DNA from: Lachnospiraceae bacterium
GTDB taxonomy: Bacteria; Bacillota; Clostridia; Lachnospirales; Lachnospiraceae
Assembly: GCA_021199395.1 (NCBI GenBank)
Contig: JAJQIE010000315.1
Location: 1-15,458, forward strand
Direction: 5' to 3'
Length of the DNA: 15,458 nucleotides
This document shows positions 1 through 7,989 of this stretch, piece by piece. The translations under genes were made by a program, and so were the position numbers. Numbering within the stretch: the first letter of the stretch is position 1; each line of letters opens with the position of its first letter. Under the pieces are notes generated by a model. The model had not been told where the DNA came from, ran no database searches, and saw only the letters and a list, made by a program, of their open reading frames with translations.

Positions 1-302
1 TGTTTCATTTATGTTGGTGCCACGCAGGGCGGGGCATGGGGATTTACTGTGAAAGTGTCGTCAATAGCCAGACTTGTGACGTGTTTACACGTCTAAAAGG
101 CTGGATATTAGACGACCAGGACGGTATGAGTAAGTAGGCCGAATAGGCCGGATTACGGCGCCGGGCGCCAGTGACGCCCGTTTGGCGCCGACCGGAGCGA
201 AGCGTAGATACCGGCGGCGATGACGAGAGTGCAAAGCACATAGTCATCGACTTTCACATTGTAGTGGTGCCTGCATCAGTAGGCATGGTGATTTACTGTG
301 AT
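1..302 (-). repeat. Structured intergenic repeat element with multiple hairpins
   Basis: This segment lies downstream of the BspA-like gene and has no convincing gene. Two imperfect direct copies of a ~50-bp unit (about 2-52 and 252-302) bracket it; both share GGTGCC, then GGCATGG.GATTTACTGTGA, and each can fold on itself. Between them are stacked inverted repeats: 78-83 with 88-93 (GACGTG/CACGTC), 90-96 with 108-114 (CGTCTAA/TTAGACG), 137-140 with 146-149, 157-162 with 184-189 (GGCGCC) enclosing 163-167 with 175-179, 186-195 with 211-219, and 218-224 with 243-249 (CGATGAC/GTCATCG) enclosing 229-232 with 236-239. The inner edges are also inverted to each other (near 50-60 and 248-258). It could be a dispersed intergenic repeat, a MITE-like element or a structured RNA. 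The left end may be cut by the window edge. The inverted repeats are seen directly; the element identity is inference. Confidence 0.6.
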
Positions 303-2561
303 ACTCTTAACCGCGCTCCATGCTCCGTAAATTTTCTTTCCGCTCGATGCTATTTTGTATGCTCTGATGCGCACATAATATTTTTTCCCGCTCGTCAGCT
401 TTTTCTTAGTGAGTTTCGTGGTTTTGTTATTCCCGATGGTATCTGATTCGCTGGAAGCAGAGGAAAACTTCTTTGACGTAGAAATCTGCACCTGATATCC
501 GCTGGCTTTCGCATCCTTCTCCCACTGGATCGCCACCTGTCCGGAGGAAGGACTTTTTACACTCGAAAGCGTCATTTTTACCGGGCTGATTTTAACCTTA
601 ATAGTCTTCGTCGCCTTTTTGTAGACGCCGCTGGCAGCCGCGGTAATCGTGATTTTAGCCGTCCCATAGCCTTTCATGGTCACTTTACCGCCAGACGAGA
701 CAGTCACAACGCCTGTATTGCTGCTTTCGTATGTCAGCTCTCCCTCCGCGGAAGCATTCAGATTAAAGGTTCCGCCTTTTTTATAAGTCTTTGTAAACGA
801 TGACGAGACAGTAATTTTCTGAGATTTCAATTTTGTCCAGTGCGCATACAGCGTATGAGCGCTCGTCTTGCTGACTGTTGTGCTCTTTGTTCCCTTGCTG
901 CCTCCGCTTGCTTTGGTATACCAGCCGCTGAATTTATAGCCGCTGCGCCTGGGTGTCGGCAGTGTTCCATAAGCGCTTCCATAAGTAACTGTCTTACTTT
1001 CTGTCGATACGCTCCCGCCATTTGCATCAAATGTCACCACATAGCTGTCTGGGCCGTCTTCTACCCAGCAGGCATACAGAGTCTGATCGCCCGTTATGTC
1101 AACCGTCGTGGTATCAGTCACCAGGCTTCCTCCGCTTGCCTTCGTGTACCACCCCGCAAAGCTGTAGCCTGTACGGGTCGGTACCGGAAGTTTTTCCCAA
1201 TACCCATAGACAAGTCCATTTGTCACACTCATGCTGGTCGTAGATACGCTCCCACCATTCGCATTCAATTTGACCGTATAGCCGTAATGAACCGTCGCGT
1301 CTGTCAGACAGGTATTGTCAGAGCTCACGCTGACAGACGACCACACGGATGAGCTTCCTTCAAAGTATACGTCCGCCAGCTTCGCGCAATTGTAAAAAGC
1401 GTCTACGCCAATCGTCGTAACCGTGGACGGCAGGATCACATTCGTCAGGCTGGTGCAGTCATAAAAGGCGTAATTGCTGATTTTCGACACGCCAGAGGGA
1501 ATCGCCAGACCTGTCAGTGCTGTACAGGAACGAAACGCATGGGTACCGATCGTCGTCACCGAAGATGGAAGCGTCACGCTTTTCAGGCTCGTACAGCCGC
1601 GAAACGCCTGATTGTCAATAGTCGTCACCGTAGACGGGATCGTCACACTTTTCAGACTTGTACAAGACTGAAATGCATGGGTCGCGATCTTTTTTACTCC
1701 TGACGGAATGGATACACTGGTCAGACTGGTACAATTATAAAACGTATAGTGTCCAATGGAAGGAATCCCTGATGGGAGCGTTACGCTCGTCATACTGGTA
1801 CAGCCATCAAACGCATGATCCCCGATGGAGGTTACACCGGACGGAATCGACAGGCCTGTCAGGCTGGTACAGCCCTGGAATGCACCACTGCTAATGGAGG
1901 TCACACCGGACGGAATCGTTACGCTGGTCAGGCCGGAGCAATTATAGAAAGCAAACATCCCTATCTTAGTTACCCCTGACGGAATAGAAATGGCTGTCAT
2001 ATTTGAACAATTATAAAAAGCGTTGCTGCCAATTGATGTAACGCCGCTCTCGATCTTAACCGTTTTAATCGAATCCGTATAGTCATACCACGGTACAGCC
2101 CCCATGGTGGTCCAGTCTGTCATTGCCCCCGTGCCGCTGATCGTAAGCTTTCCGGCACTTGTCAGGCTCCAGGTCAGATTCTCTCCGCAGGTATCACTGG
2201 CCGTAACAGTCGCTGTCACCGCAGGCTCGCCCGTCAATTCCTCTGAGACAACGTCGATCGCCATGATGGTAAGGTTTTCATCTGTTTCAGACGCTGCCGG
2301 TTCGAGGGGCAGCTCGGATTCTGATTCCGTCTCCGTTTCTATTTCCTTTTCGTCAGAGATTTCTTCTACAGTCTCTGTTTTTTCCAGCAAGAGGAGGTCT
2401 TCTGTTTCATCCGCCTCCAAAATACCATGTTCGGGATCTGACTCATCTTCTAGGATGACAGCATCATCCATCCCGCCTGCCAGAGCCGATTCCGCGGGAG
2501 TGAGCGTCAGCATAACCGCGGTCATAATAAGCGCCATGTTTTTCTTCATTTTTCTCTTCAT
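276..2561 (-). CDS. Secreted BspA-type leucine-rich repeat surface protein
   Basis: A 761-residue exported protein, probably for adhesion or surface binding. I chose the ATG at 2561 rather than 2576 because GGGAGGG lies 7 bases before it. Residues 1-28 form a signal peptide (basic start, hydrophobic core, ALA then GG). A Glu/Asp/Thr-rich linker follows to about residue 95. Ten 23-residue BspA/TpLRR repeats occupy about 166-396, with the pattern [17 protein letters not shown]. Two InlB B-type repeats (about 428-503 and 507-576, each with a [15 protein letters not shown] core) come next, then an Ig-like Big_2-type domain (about 580-658) and a fibronectin type III-like domain to the end. There is no LPXTG sorting signal or C-terminal membrane anchor, so attachment is unexplained. 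The last residues (TVNHHAY) are encoded by the downstream repeat element. The start is 22 bases after the PurF-like stop with no terminator between, so co-transcription is likely. Confidence 0.9.
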   Translation of the reverse strand: MKRKMKKNMALIMTAVMLTLTPAESALAGGMDDAVILEDESDPEHGILEADETEDLLLLEKTETVEEISDEKEIETETESESELPLEPAASETDENLTIMAIDVVSEELTGEPAVTATVTASDTCGENLTWSLTSAGKLTISGTGAMTDWTTMGAVPWYDYTDSIKTVKIESGVTSIGSNAFYNCSNMTAISIPSGVTKIGMFAFYNCSGLTSVTIPSGVTSISSGAFQGCTSLTGLSIPSGVTSIGDHAFDGCTSMTSVTLPSGIPSIGHYTFYNCTSLTSVSIPSGVKKIATHAFQSCTSLKSVTIPSTVTTIDNQAFRGCTSLKSVTLPSSVTTIGTHAFRSCTALTGLAIPSGVSKISNYAFYDCTSLTNVILPSTVTTIGVDAFYNCAKLADVYFEGSSSVWSSVSVSSDNTCLTDATVHYGYTVKLNANGGSVSTTSMSVTNGLVYGYWEKLPVPTRTGYSFAGWYTKASGGSLVTDTTTVDITGDQTLYACWVEDGPDSYVVTFDANGGSVSTESKTVTYGSAYGTLPTPRRSGYKFSGWYTKASGGSKGTKSTTVSKTSAHTLYAHWTKLKSQKITVSSSFTKTYKKGGTFNLNASAEGELTYESSNTGVVTVSSGGKVTMKGYGTAKITITAAASGVYKKATKTIKVKISPVKMTLSSVKSPSSGQVAIQWEKDAKASGYQVQISTSKKFSSASSESDTIGNNKTTKLTKKKLTSGKKYYVRIRAYKIASSGKKIYGAWSAVKSITVNHHAY
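828..1280 (-). repeat. Two InlB B-type (Listeria-Bacteroides) coding repeats
   Basis: Two adjacent units of roughly 75 residues each begin with [10 protein letters not shown] and [10 protein letters not shown], share [10 protein letters not shown], and end in TLYACW and TLYAHW. This is the usual layout of InlB B-repeats in secreted Firmicute proteins, thought to act as a rigid spacer or in surface interactions. They lie between the leucine-rich repeats and the Ig-like domain. Confidence 0.8.
1374..2066 (-). repeat. Tandem 69-bp coding repeats (ten BspA LRRs)
   Basis: Ten consecutive 69-base units encode the 23-residue leucine-rich repeats of the BspA-like protein. Units are similar but not identical at the DNA level; several share GGAATCGACAGGCCTGTC-like or GTCACACTTTTCAG-like blocks on the plus strand. 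Such arrays can gain or lose units by recombination in frame, but variation is not shown by a single sequence. Confidence 0.75.
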
Positions 2562-2583
2562 TTCCATCCCTCCCATTACATTT

Positions 2584-4002
2584 TTACTCTCTCCCGCTGA
2601 AGCAGTATGTGCAAAGCTTACACGGCTCTATCCCTATCGATTCCTCCATGTCGTCCAGACGATGATAGCGCAGAGTAGTGAAGTTCTGCTGTCTGCGGAT
2701 CGCTTCGAGCATTTCCCCATAATTTTTGCTGCACGGATCCGCGTAATCCGAGAGAACTTCTTTAGATACCTCCTCTCCCTCCCGTTCTCGCACGATGCGG
2801 CGGGCAATCAGATCCATCTCTGACTTGGAGCGGGAAAAATTCAGATATTTGCAGCCAAACAGCAGAGGCGGACACGCCGGGCGCACATGCACCTCCTTCG
2901 CTCCGCTCTGGTAAAGAAATTCTGTAGTCTCACGGAGCTGTGTACCGCGGACAATAGAGTCGTCAATCAGCAACAGCTTTTTGTCCTTAATCAGAGCCTT
3001 GACGGGTATCAGCTTCATACGGGCAATCAGGTTCCGCTGACTCTGCTTCGTGGGCATAAAGGAGCGGGGCCAGGTCGGCGTATATTTGATAAATGGACGC
3101 GCAAATGGGATCCCGGACTCATTCGCGTAGCCGATCGCGTGCGCCGTACCGGAATCCGGCACACCCGCCACAATATCTGGAGAAATATTTGCCTCCTCGC
3201 GGTCACGCTTTGCAAGCATTCCCCCACAGTGATAACGCATTTCCTCAACATTCACACCCTCATAGGAGGAGGTCGGATAACCGTAATAAACCCACAGGAA
3301 AGAGCAGATCCGCATCTGATCTCCTGGCTCACCGACAATTTTCACCTCATCCGGCGTGATAAAATCAATCTCTGCCGGGCCAAGCTCCCGGTAATCGCCG
3401 TAGCCCAGATTCAGATAAGCAAAGCTCTCAAAAGAGACGCAGAAAGCGTCTTCCTTCCGTCCGATCACCAGCGGCGTCCTGCCGAGCCGGTCACGGGCGG
3501 CATAAATTCCGTCCTTCGTCATCAAAAGCAGCGTCATTGAACCGTCTACGACCCGCTGTACATAGCGAATCCCCTCAACGATCGTCTCTTTTTTGCAGAT
3601 CAGGGCAGCTACCAGCTCAGTCGCGTTGATCTGCCCGCTGCTCATCTCCTGAAAATGCGTATTTCCGTTTTCATAGACCGAGCGCAGCAGCTCGTCCATG
3701 TTATTGATTTTGCCAACTGTCGTGATCGCAAAGCTGCCCAGATGCGATTGTACCAGTAACGGCTGCGGTTCATAATCCGAGATACATCCGATCCCCATGT
3801 ACCCTTCCATCTCATCCGCGTCCTGTTCAAATTTGGTACGAAACGGTGAATTTTCAATATTGTGAATTGCGCGCTGAAAGCCCTGCTCCCCATACACAGC
3901 CATTCCGCCCCGGCGCGTCCCCAGATGTGAATGATAATCTACGCCATAAAATAATTCCATTGTGCAGCTTCTCTTCGCCGCTACGCCAAAAATTCCGCCC
4001 AT
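2584..4002 (-). CDS. PurF-family phosphoribosyltransferase lacking the glutaminase cysteine
   Basis: A 472-residue protein of the amidophosphoribosyltransferase family. PurF makes phosphoribosylamine from PRPP and glutamine, the first step of purine synthesis. The start at 4002 is supported by AGGAG 7 bases upstream; a longer start at 4023 has no such site. The PRTase half looks intact: PDSG at 282-285, the flexible-loop region [12 protein letters not shown] at 313-324, and the PRPP loop [12 protein letters not shown] at 344-355. Cysteines at 233, 384, 461 and 464 fall where Bacillus PurF carries its 4Fe-4S ligands. The N-terminal half is altered: it begins MGGIFGV instead of MCGIFGV, so the Ntn nucleophile Cys is Gly, and the RYST and HNGN motifs are replaced ([14 protein letters not shown]). 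Glutamine hydrolysis is therefore unlikely; ammonia use, a different acceptor or a regulatory role are possible. I leave the gene symbol empty because it is probably a paralogue of the housekeeping PurF. Confidence 0.88.
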   Translation of the reverse strand: MGGIFGVAAKRSCTMELFYGVDYHSHLGTRRGGMAVYGEQGFQRAIHNIENSPFRTKFEQDADEMEGYMGIGCISDYEPQPLLVQSHLGSFAITTVGKINNMDELLRSVYENGNTHFQEMSSGQINATELVAALICKKETIVEGIRYVQRVVDGSMTLLLMTKDGIYAARDRLGRTPLVIGRKEDAFCVSFESFAYLNLGYGDYRELGPAEIDFITPDEVKIVGEPGDQMRICSFLWVYYGYPTSSYEGVNVEEMRYHCGGMLAKRDREEANISPDIVAGVPDSGTAHAIGYANESGIPFARPFIKYTPTWPRSFMPTKQSQRNLIARMKLIPVKALIKDKKLLLIDDSIVRGTQLRETTEFLYQSGAKEVHVRPACPPLLFGCKYLNFSRSKSEMDLIARRIVREREGEEVSKEVLSDYADPCSKNYGEMLEAIRRQQNFTTLRYHRLDDMEESIGIEPCKLCTYCFSGRE

Positions 4003-4019
4003 ATTCTGTCTCCTTATCC

Positions 4020-4286
4020 TCAATGCTGTCGTTTTTCATCTGACATCCTGCTGTAAATGCGCTGCAAATCACACTCTGACCAGATTACGGTATTTCCGGC
4101 GTTACCTGTTCTCCCCGCGTCCCACAGCAAAGTGCGCCGCGCAGGTGTGACATATAACATAAATACCTCTGGCTCCAGCTTCATGATATCAGACAATCCG
4201 GCCAGCGTCAAGAACGGCGAATCGTATTTTGGCGCAGCCTGACAGCGAGTGTCAGGCTCACCGTGAAAAGCAACATATGATTCCAA
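4020..4286 (-). CDS. Doubtful small ORF between TauE fusion and PurF-like gene
   Basis: An 88-codon frame opens from a TTG inside the end of the TauE fusion gene and closes 17 bases before the PurF-like start. I do not recognise the product. Its middle part (KLEPEVFMLYVTPARRTLLW) reads like real protein, but no ribosome binding site supports any start, and a good promoter (4183-4211) and a hairpin (4236-4258) lie inside it. It may be a remnant tail of a lost gene, or simply the 5' leader of the PurF-like mRNA. I favour the leader explanation slightly. Confidence 0.25.
   Translation of the reverse strand: MESYVAFHGEPDTRCQAAPKYDSPFLTLAGLSDIMKLEPEVFMLYVTPARRTLLWDAGRTGNAGNTVIWSECDLQRIYSRMSDEKRQH
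4183..4211 (-). promoter_or_regulatory. Predicted sigma-A promoter for the PurF-like gene
   Basis: On the minus strand TTGACG (4206-4211) and TATCAT (4183-4188) are separated by 17 bases, close to the vegetative consensus. Transcription would start near 4176 and leave a leader of about 170 bases before the PurF-like start. It sits just after the hairpin that follows the upstream gene, which fits a new transcription unit. Prediction from motif only. Confidence 0.5.
4236..4258 (-). terminator. Perfect hairpin immediately after the TauE-fusion stop codon
   Basis: AGCCTGACA and TGTCAGGCT form a perfect 9-base stem around a 5-base loop, overlapping the first base of the stop codon region. There is no U-run on either strand, so it is not a canonical intrinsic terminator; it may mark or protect the 3' end of the symporter/TauE-fusion transcript. 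The structure is seen directly, the function is inferred. Confidence 0.45.
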
Positions 4287-5454
4287 TAATCACGGCTGAC
4301 ACGCAGGGAACGGTCACGGTATCATGTCCCTTTTTTGAGATGGCCTCCGTCACTGTCGCCGCAGCCGCACTGACAGCCGCCGTCAGAATTGCGGTGAAAG
4401 GATCCGTCCCGCCAGCCGCCAGCGAAACGAGCACCGCAAGAAATGAAACACAAAGCATAGCGCCGCTGCCCTCATATGACTTCCGGTCGTCGGCAAATCT
4501 CCAGCCAATCTTATGACGGCCATATCGCCTGCCCACCAGCGCTGCCGCTTCGTCTCCCAGCCCCCACGCCAGAATAGCTGAGATTACGGTAAGCTCAGAG
4601 CCGAATACTCCCCAGAACAGTGTGATAAGAGCTGCTGACATGCCAAAAAGCAAAACCAGGCTTTTCCTGACCTCGCCGGCGGCGCGTTCCTGAAACAGCC
4701 TGGCGTAAAAACTCTGCTTTTCAAAAATTCGCAGAACGGGGTATATAATCGCCACGAACAGAACGGACAAAAGCGTCGGCACATACCAGTGCTCAGACGC
4801 CATTAAAAGAACCAGTATAATAAGAAACGCGATCGTATGCAGTACCTTGCGCCGGGCTTCCCCATCTATATGAAGAAACCGGAATCCCAGCAGGGCGACG
4901 CACACGGCAATAACCAGGAACAGCAGCAGCACAGCCATTGTGTGCAATATTTCCTGCGCCACCGGCGGAAGCTGCATTCCCCGAAAGTAATTGAGATAAA
5001 TCATGGCCGCGCCTAAAACCGTCAATATCACGCCGGTGACTCTGCCAACCGTTTTATTATTCACGCGGTTTGCAAACTGGGCCGAGATCAGGGATGCCGC
5101 CGTCGCGGTAATGATACAGACTATCAGCACATTCCAGCGCTCCAGCACAATAGCCGGATGAATCAGAGAATGGCTGATAAATCCAATCAGCGCGGTAAAC
5201 GTCATGATAAATGTGCTTGTACCTACAGCGGTCTTTAAATCATACCCCAGAAATACGGTAAAGACGACCAGCATCATCATTCCGCCGCCGGTTCCCACGA
5301 AGCCTGTGCCGAATCCGATCGTAAGGCCGAAGAACAGGGATATTACGATCTCCTTCCAGCCAAGACGCACATTTGAACTCTCTGCCCCTGATTTTGATGT
5401 GTCTGGCCTGACCAGAAAGCGGATGCCGATGCAAAAGGTCAGGAAAATTGTCAA
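4258..5454 (-). CDS. Half TauE/SafE transporter fused to polyprenol/phytol-kinase-like domain
   Basis: A 398-residue integral membrane protein. Residues about 35-157 match the second half of a TauE/SafE-type anion exporter (GTGFVGTGGG at 50-58, then AVGTSTFIMT). The usual first half of about four helices is absent; the protein opens within what looks like the end of the fourth helix. Residues about 165-398 match the CTP-dependent dolichol/phytol kinase and VTE5 family: RRKVLH at 201-206, WGLGDEAAALVG with RYGRHKI at 297-316, DRKSYEGS at 323-330 and a closing DTVTVP. Such enzymes phosphorylate isoprenoid or lipid alcohols in the membrane. The only in-frame start near the front is a TTG at 5454 overlapping the stop of the symporter gene, so translation would be coupled. 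It may be a 5'-truncated relic with an intact kinase domain; the lipid substrate cannot be told. Confidence 0.8.
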   Translation of the reverse strand: MTIFLTFCIGIRFLVRPDTSKSGAESSNVRLGWKEIVISLFFGLTIGFGTGFVGTGGGMMMLVVFTVFLGYDLKTAVGTSTFIMTFTALIGFISHSLIHPAIVLERWNVLIVCIITATAASLISAQFANRVNNKTVGRVTGVILTVLGAAMIYLNYFRGMQLPPVAQEILHTMAVLLLFLVIAVCVALLGFRFLHIDGEARRKVLHTIAFLIILVLLMASEHWYVPTLLSVLFVAIIYPVLRIFEKQSFYARLFQERAAGEVRKSLVLLFGMSAALITLFWGVFGSELTVISAILAWGLGDEAAALVGRRYGRHKIGWRFADDRKSYEGSGAMLCVSFLAVLVSLAAGGTDPFTAILTAAVSAAAATVTEAISKKGHDTVTVPCVSAVIIGIICCFSR

Positions 5455-7148
5455 TTATGGTTATTCCCATCTCCTATGAAGTATTCAAAATTCATCTGGT
5501 TTAATGCGACCTCCGCGAGGTTTACACAGCTGTTGCCCATACGGTCAATGCAGTGAAGAATTTTTGTAAACGGAGCGGTCAGGCTCTTCTGGCACTTTCC
5601 TTCCGTCACACGCTGCATATGAGATTTGCGCATCTTTATATCCAGATCCAGCACCTCGTCCTTGTGCTTAATGATCTTTTTCAGTGCCGAGTCATTCTCT
5701 CCCATCAGCGCAGCCAGAGCATTTTTATACATCTTTTCAATCTGCTTCAGGCTGTTTTCCAGATCATCCATGGCTTCCTGGGAATAGGGATAACCGTTGT
5801 CCAGCTTTTCCTGAATCGTATCCGCCATTTCTACGGACAGGTTTCCCATCCGCTCCACGTCGCTGAGCACGTACATGAGCTTTGCGGTCTGTGTCGCCTG
5901 CTGCTCGGTGAGCACACCATTGGAAAACAGATCCACAAGATAATCATTGATCTCCATCTGCAGAGAATCCATCGCCTGTCCATACTCACGAACCGTGGAC
6001 AGAATCTCCGTGTCGCCACTTTTTACAGTACCCTGCACATCCAGAAGCATCATCCGAACGATCTCCCCGCAGCGGAGCGTCTCTTTTGCCACCAGGTTCA
6101 GGGCTGCCGCCGGCTGGGAAAGGACATTTTTGTCCAGATAGACCGGTTTCGCCGGATCCTCCTGTTCCAGCTTTCCATCCGGTATGAGCTTCATCACAAT
6201 TTTTACCATAACATTCAAAATCGGAATCCAGAGCAGCGTCATGGTAATGTTAAAAATCGTGTGCGCATTTGCAATCTGTCTGGAAATCACCTCCACCTCT
6301 GCCCCGGCCGGAGAAATATACTGAATCAACGCCGCATAAGGCTTCACAAACCAGATAAACAGCAGAGCTCCGGAAATATTAAACAGGGAATGTGCCACAG
6401 CCGTCCGCTTCGCGTCCTTCGACTGCCCTACCGACGCCAGAAGCGCGGTGATTGTCGTACCGATATTGTCGCCGAGCAGGATTGGGATCGCCCCGGTCAG
6501 TCCCAGAATGCTTGTCACGCCATCCACTCCGGCCTGAGACGCGAAATTCTGAAGCACCGCGATCGTCGCGCTGCTGCTCTGCACCACCAGCGTCATCAAC
6601 GTACCGACCGCTACGCCCAGAACCGGGATATCCGCCACCTTCGCGATCATATCTGTAAAGACCGGACTCGAAGCCAGCGGCTTCATGACGTCGCCCATTG
6701 TCTCGATCCCAAGAAACAGCAGGCCAAAAGCGAAAAGCGTCATTCCGATATTTTTGATCCTCTCTCTTTTGCAGACAAATGAAATGATAAATCCGGCAAA
6801 AATAAACACATAGATATAGTCTGTTATCTTAAACGCAATGATCTGCGCCGTTATCGTTGTACCGATATTTGCTCCAAAAATAATAGAAATCGCCTGTGGA
6901 AGCGTCATCAGCCCCGCGCTGACAAATCCGATCGCCATGACTGTAGTCGCGCTGCTGCTCTGGAGCACCGCCGTCACCAGCGCCCCCGCAAGCACGCCCA
7001 TCAGACGATTCCTGGTCAGCAGGCCAAGGATCTGTTTCATCCGCTCTCCCGCAGCTTTCTGCAGACATTCACTCATCAGGTTCATTCCAAAAATAAAAAT
7101 GGCAAGGCCGCCAAACAGCCCGAATAGAATCTCCAGTGTATCGTTCAT
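5451..7148 (-). CDS. Na+/phosphate symporter family protein with PhoU domain
   Basis: A 565-residue membrane protein of the NptA/YjbB-type Na/Pi cotransporter family, importing (or, as argued for E. coli YjbB, exporting) phosphate. The start at 7148 is set by AGGAGAAAGG directly upstream; the open frame extends 32 codons further without support. The two inverted-topology repeats carry the diagnostic motifs QSSSATT (63-69) with GANIGTT (92-98), and QSSSATI (190-196) with GDNIGTT (226-232). From about residue 350 a helical PhoU-like region follows, ending in the cytoplasm and probably sensing or gating phosphate flow. Its stop overlaps the TTG start of the TauE/kinase fusion. A broken pstS lies immediately upstream on the same strand, so this gene may have become a main phosphate route at the locus. 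No clear promoter is visible in the AT-rich stretch before it. Confidence 0.93.
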   Translation of the reverse strand: MNDTLEILFGLFGGLAIFIFGMNLMSECLQKAAGERMKQILGLLTRNRLMGVLAGALVTAVLQSSSATTVMAIGFVSAGLMTLPQAISIIFGANIGTTITAQIIAFKITDYIYVFIFAGFIISFVCKRERIKNIGMTLFAFGLLFLGIETMGDVMKPLASSPVFTDMIAKVADIPVLGVAVGTLMTLVVQSSSATIAVLQNFASQAGVDGVTSILGLTGAIPILLGDNIGTTITALLASVGQSKDAKRTAVAHSLFNISGALLFIWFVKPYAALIQYISPAGAEVEVISRQIANAHTIFNITMTLLWIPILNVMVKIVMKLIPDGKLEQEDPAKPVYLDKNVLSQPAAALNLVAKETLRCGEIVRMMLLDVQGTVKSGDTEILSTVREYGQAMDSLQMEINDYLVDLFSNGVLTEQQATQTAKLMYVLSDVERMGNLSVEMADTIQEKLDNGYPYSQEAMDDLENSLKQIEKMYKNALAALMGENDSALKKIIKHKDEVLDLDIKMRKSHMQRVTEGKCQKSLTAPFTKILHCIDRMGNSCVNLAEVALNQMNFEYFIGDGNNHN

Positions 7149-7282
7149 ACCTTTCTCCTCTGTAATGCTATGATGTCTTTTATTCTCTCTGTTATTCTCT
7201 GTCTTTAGGTATTTTAAGTGCTCAATGTAAAATCTGAAATTCACTCTATGTAAAAAGCATGTAAAATCAGTCGCGGTTACAT

Positions 7283-7499
7283 TACAGCTTTGTCCTATAT
7301 GCCACTTTTGATATTTTCCGTCGTTGCCTCCACTCCATCTACCTTCAGAACCTTCTCATCCTCCAGCGTTCCCAGAGATCCCATCGAAATATACCCGATC
7401 GCGGACACATCCTCACGAACCGCAGTAATCACGGCATCCGCTCATCAAAAGCGCGAGCACAATAAGAAGCATTTTCTGTGCTTTTTTCTTTCTTTTTAC
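7283..7499 (-). pseudogene. pstS: pstS relic: signal peptide joined to 3' fragment
   Basis: Two parts of a phosphate-binding lipoprotein survive. Bases about 7499-7434 encode a lipoprotein signal (KRKKKAQK, then MLLIVLALLMSGC with the lipobox cysteine at 7434-7436). Directly joined, in another frame, bases 7438-7295 encode AVREDVSAIGYISMGSL and later VLKVDGVEATTENIKSG, the conserved late region of PstS. A one-base shift near 7298 would continue the tail to about 7283. Roughly two hundred codons between the two parts are gone, the join is out of frame, and no normal start codon or ribosome binding site remains. PstS captures periplasmic or extracellular phosphate for the PstCAB transporter; no pstC, pstA or pstB is in the window. 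Family assignment is by recognition of the motifs. Confidence 0.8.
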
Positions 7500-7629
7500 A
7501 AAAATAATGGTATGATGATACCAGCCTTAATTTTATGTCCACAGGCGGTGCGGAATCATGCAGCTTGCGCTATAGTCATAAGGATCAGCGCTTCGGACTG
7601 GATAACCGCTGAACCCGCCTGGCACAGCG

Positions 7630-7989
7630 ATGGACAGAAATGTGAGCACTCCCCTTATTCGATTATGGTTGTGGGAAAGAGGAAACGCAGATGTGCTTAC
7701 TATTGTGACTGAAAACCTTTATGGAACCTATAGTCCTGAAATCAAAAATATACTTGACCGAAGCATCGGTCTGTCTACGCCCCTTTCCACATACAGGGGA
7801 AAACAAATGCACCACACACTTCGTTACGGGATGCATCATCTTTTCCGTGTAATTGTTTATGGCGATATTACAAATCAGGAAAAAGAGACTTTCACATATT
7901 TGTCAAAGAGAAATGCGATTAATTATGGCTATGAAAGAACAGAAATCATCTTTCTGGATGATCTGACCGATCTGGAGGATATGCTGTGA
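7630..7989 (+). pseudogene. 5'-truncated flavodoxin-family protein (first of a pair)
   Basis: The last ~100 codons of a flavodoxin-like or NAD(P)H-dependent FMN reductase protein remain, from ADVLTIVTENLYGTYSPEIK near 7687 through ILDRSIGLSTP and HTLRYG to the stop. In full-length relatives this follows an N-terminal nucleotide-binding half with an INGSP-type loop, which is missing here; codons before about 7687 look unrelated and the ATG at 7630 has no ribosome binding site. Its stop TGA overlaps the GTG start of the next gene, the layout of a coupled pair. The upstream stretch 7500-7629 shows no convincing promoter or gene. Confidence 0.65.

Noticed and set aside
44..247. 67-codon minus-strand open frame in the structured repeat
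   Set aside because: No ribosome binding site or recognisable protein; the bases are accounted for by hairpins.
2104..2823. 239-codon plus-strand open frame, Ser/Val-rich
   Set aside because: It covers the front of the BspA-like gene and the end of the PurF-like gene in reverse; the Ser-rich sequence is the mirror of the acidic linker.
5553..6782. 409-codon plus-strand open frame
   Set aside because: It lies fully antisense to the Na/Pi symporter gene, is rich in His, Arg and Gln as expected of a reverse frame, and has no ribosome binding site or family match.
7456..7487. Plus-strand terminator-like stem AGCAC/GTGCT followed by six Ts
   Set aside because: No plus-strand gene ends here, and on the minus strand the same bases encode the lysine-rich start and hydrophobic core of the pstS signal peptide, which explains the T-run.
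7290..7712. 140-codon plus-strand open frame
   Set aside because: Its first half is antisense to the pstS relic and it ends out of frame within the flavodoxin remnant; no start signal is seen.
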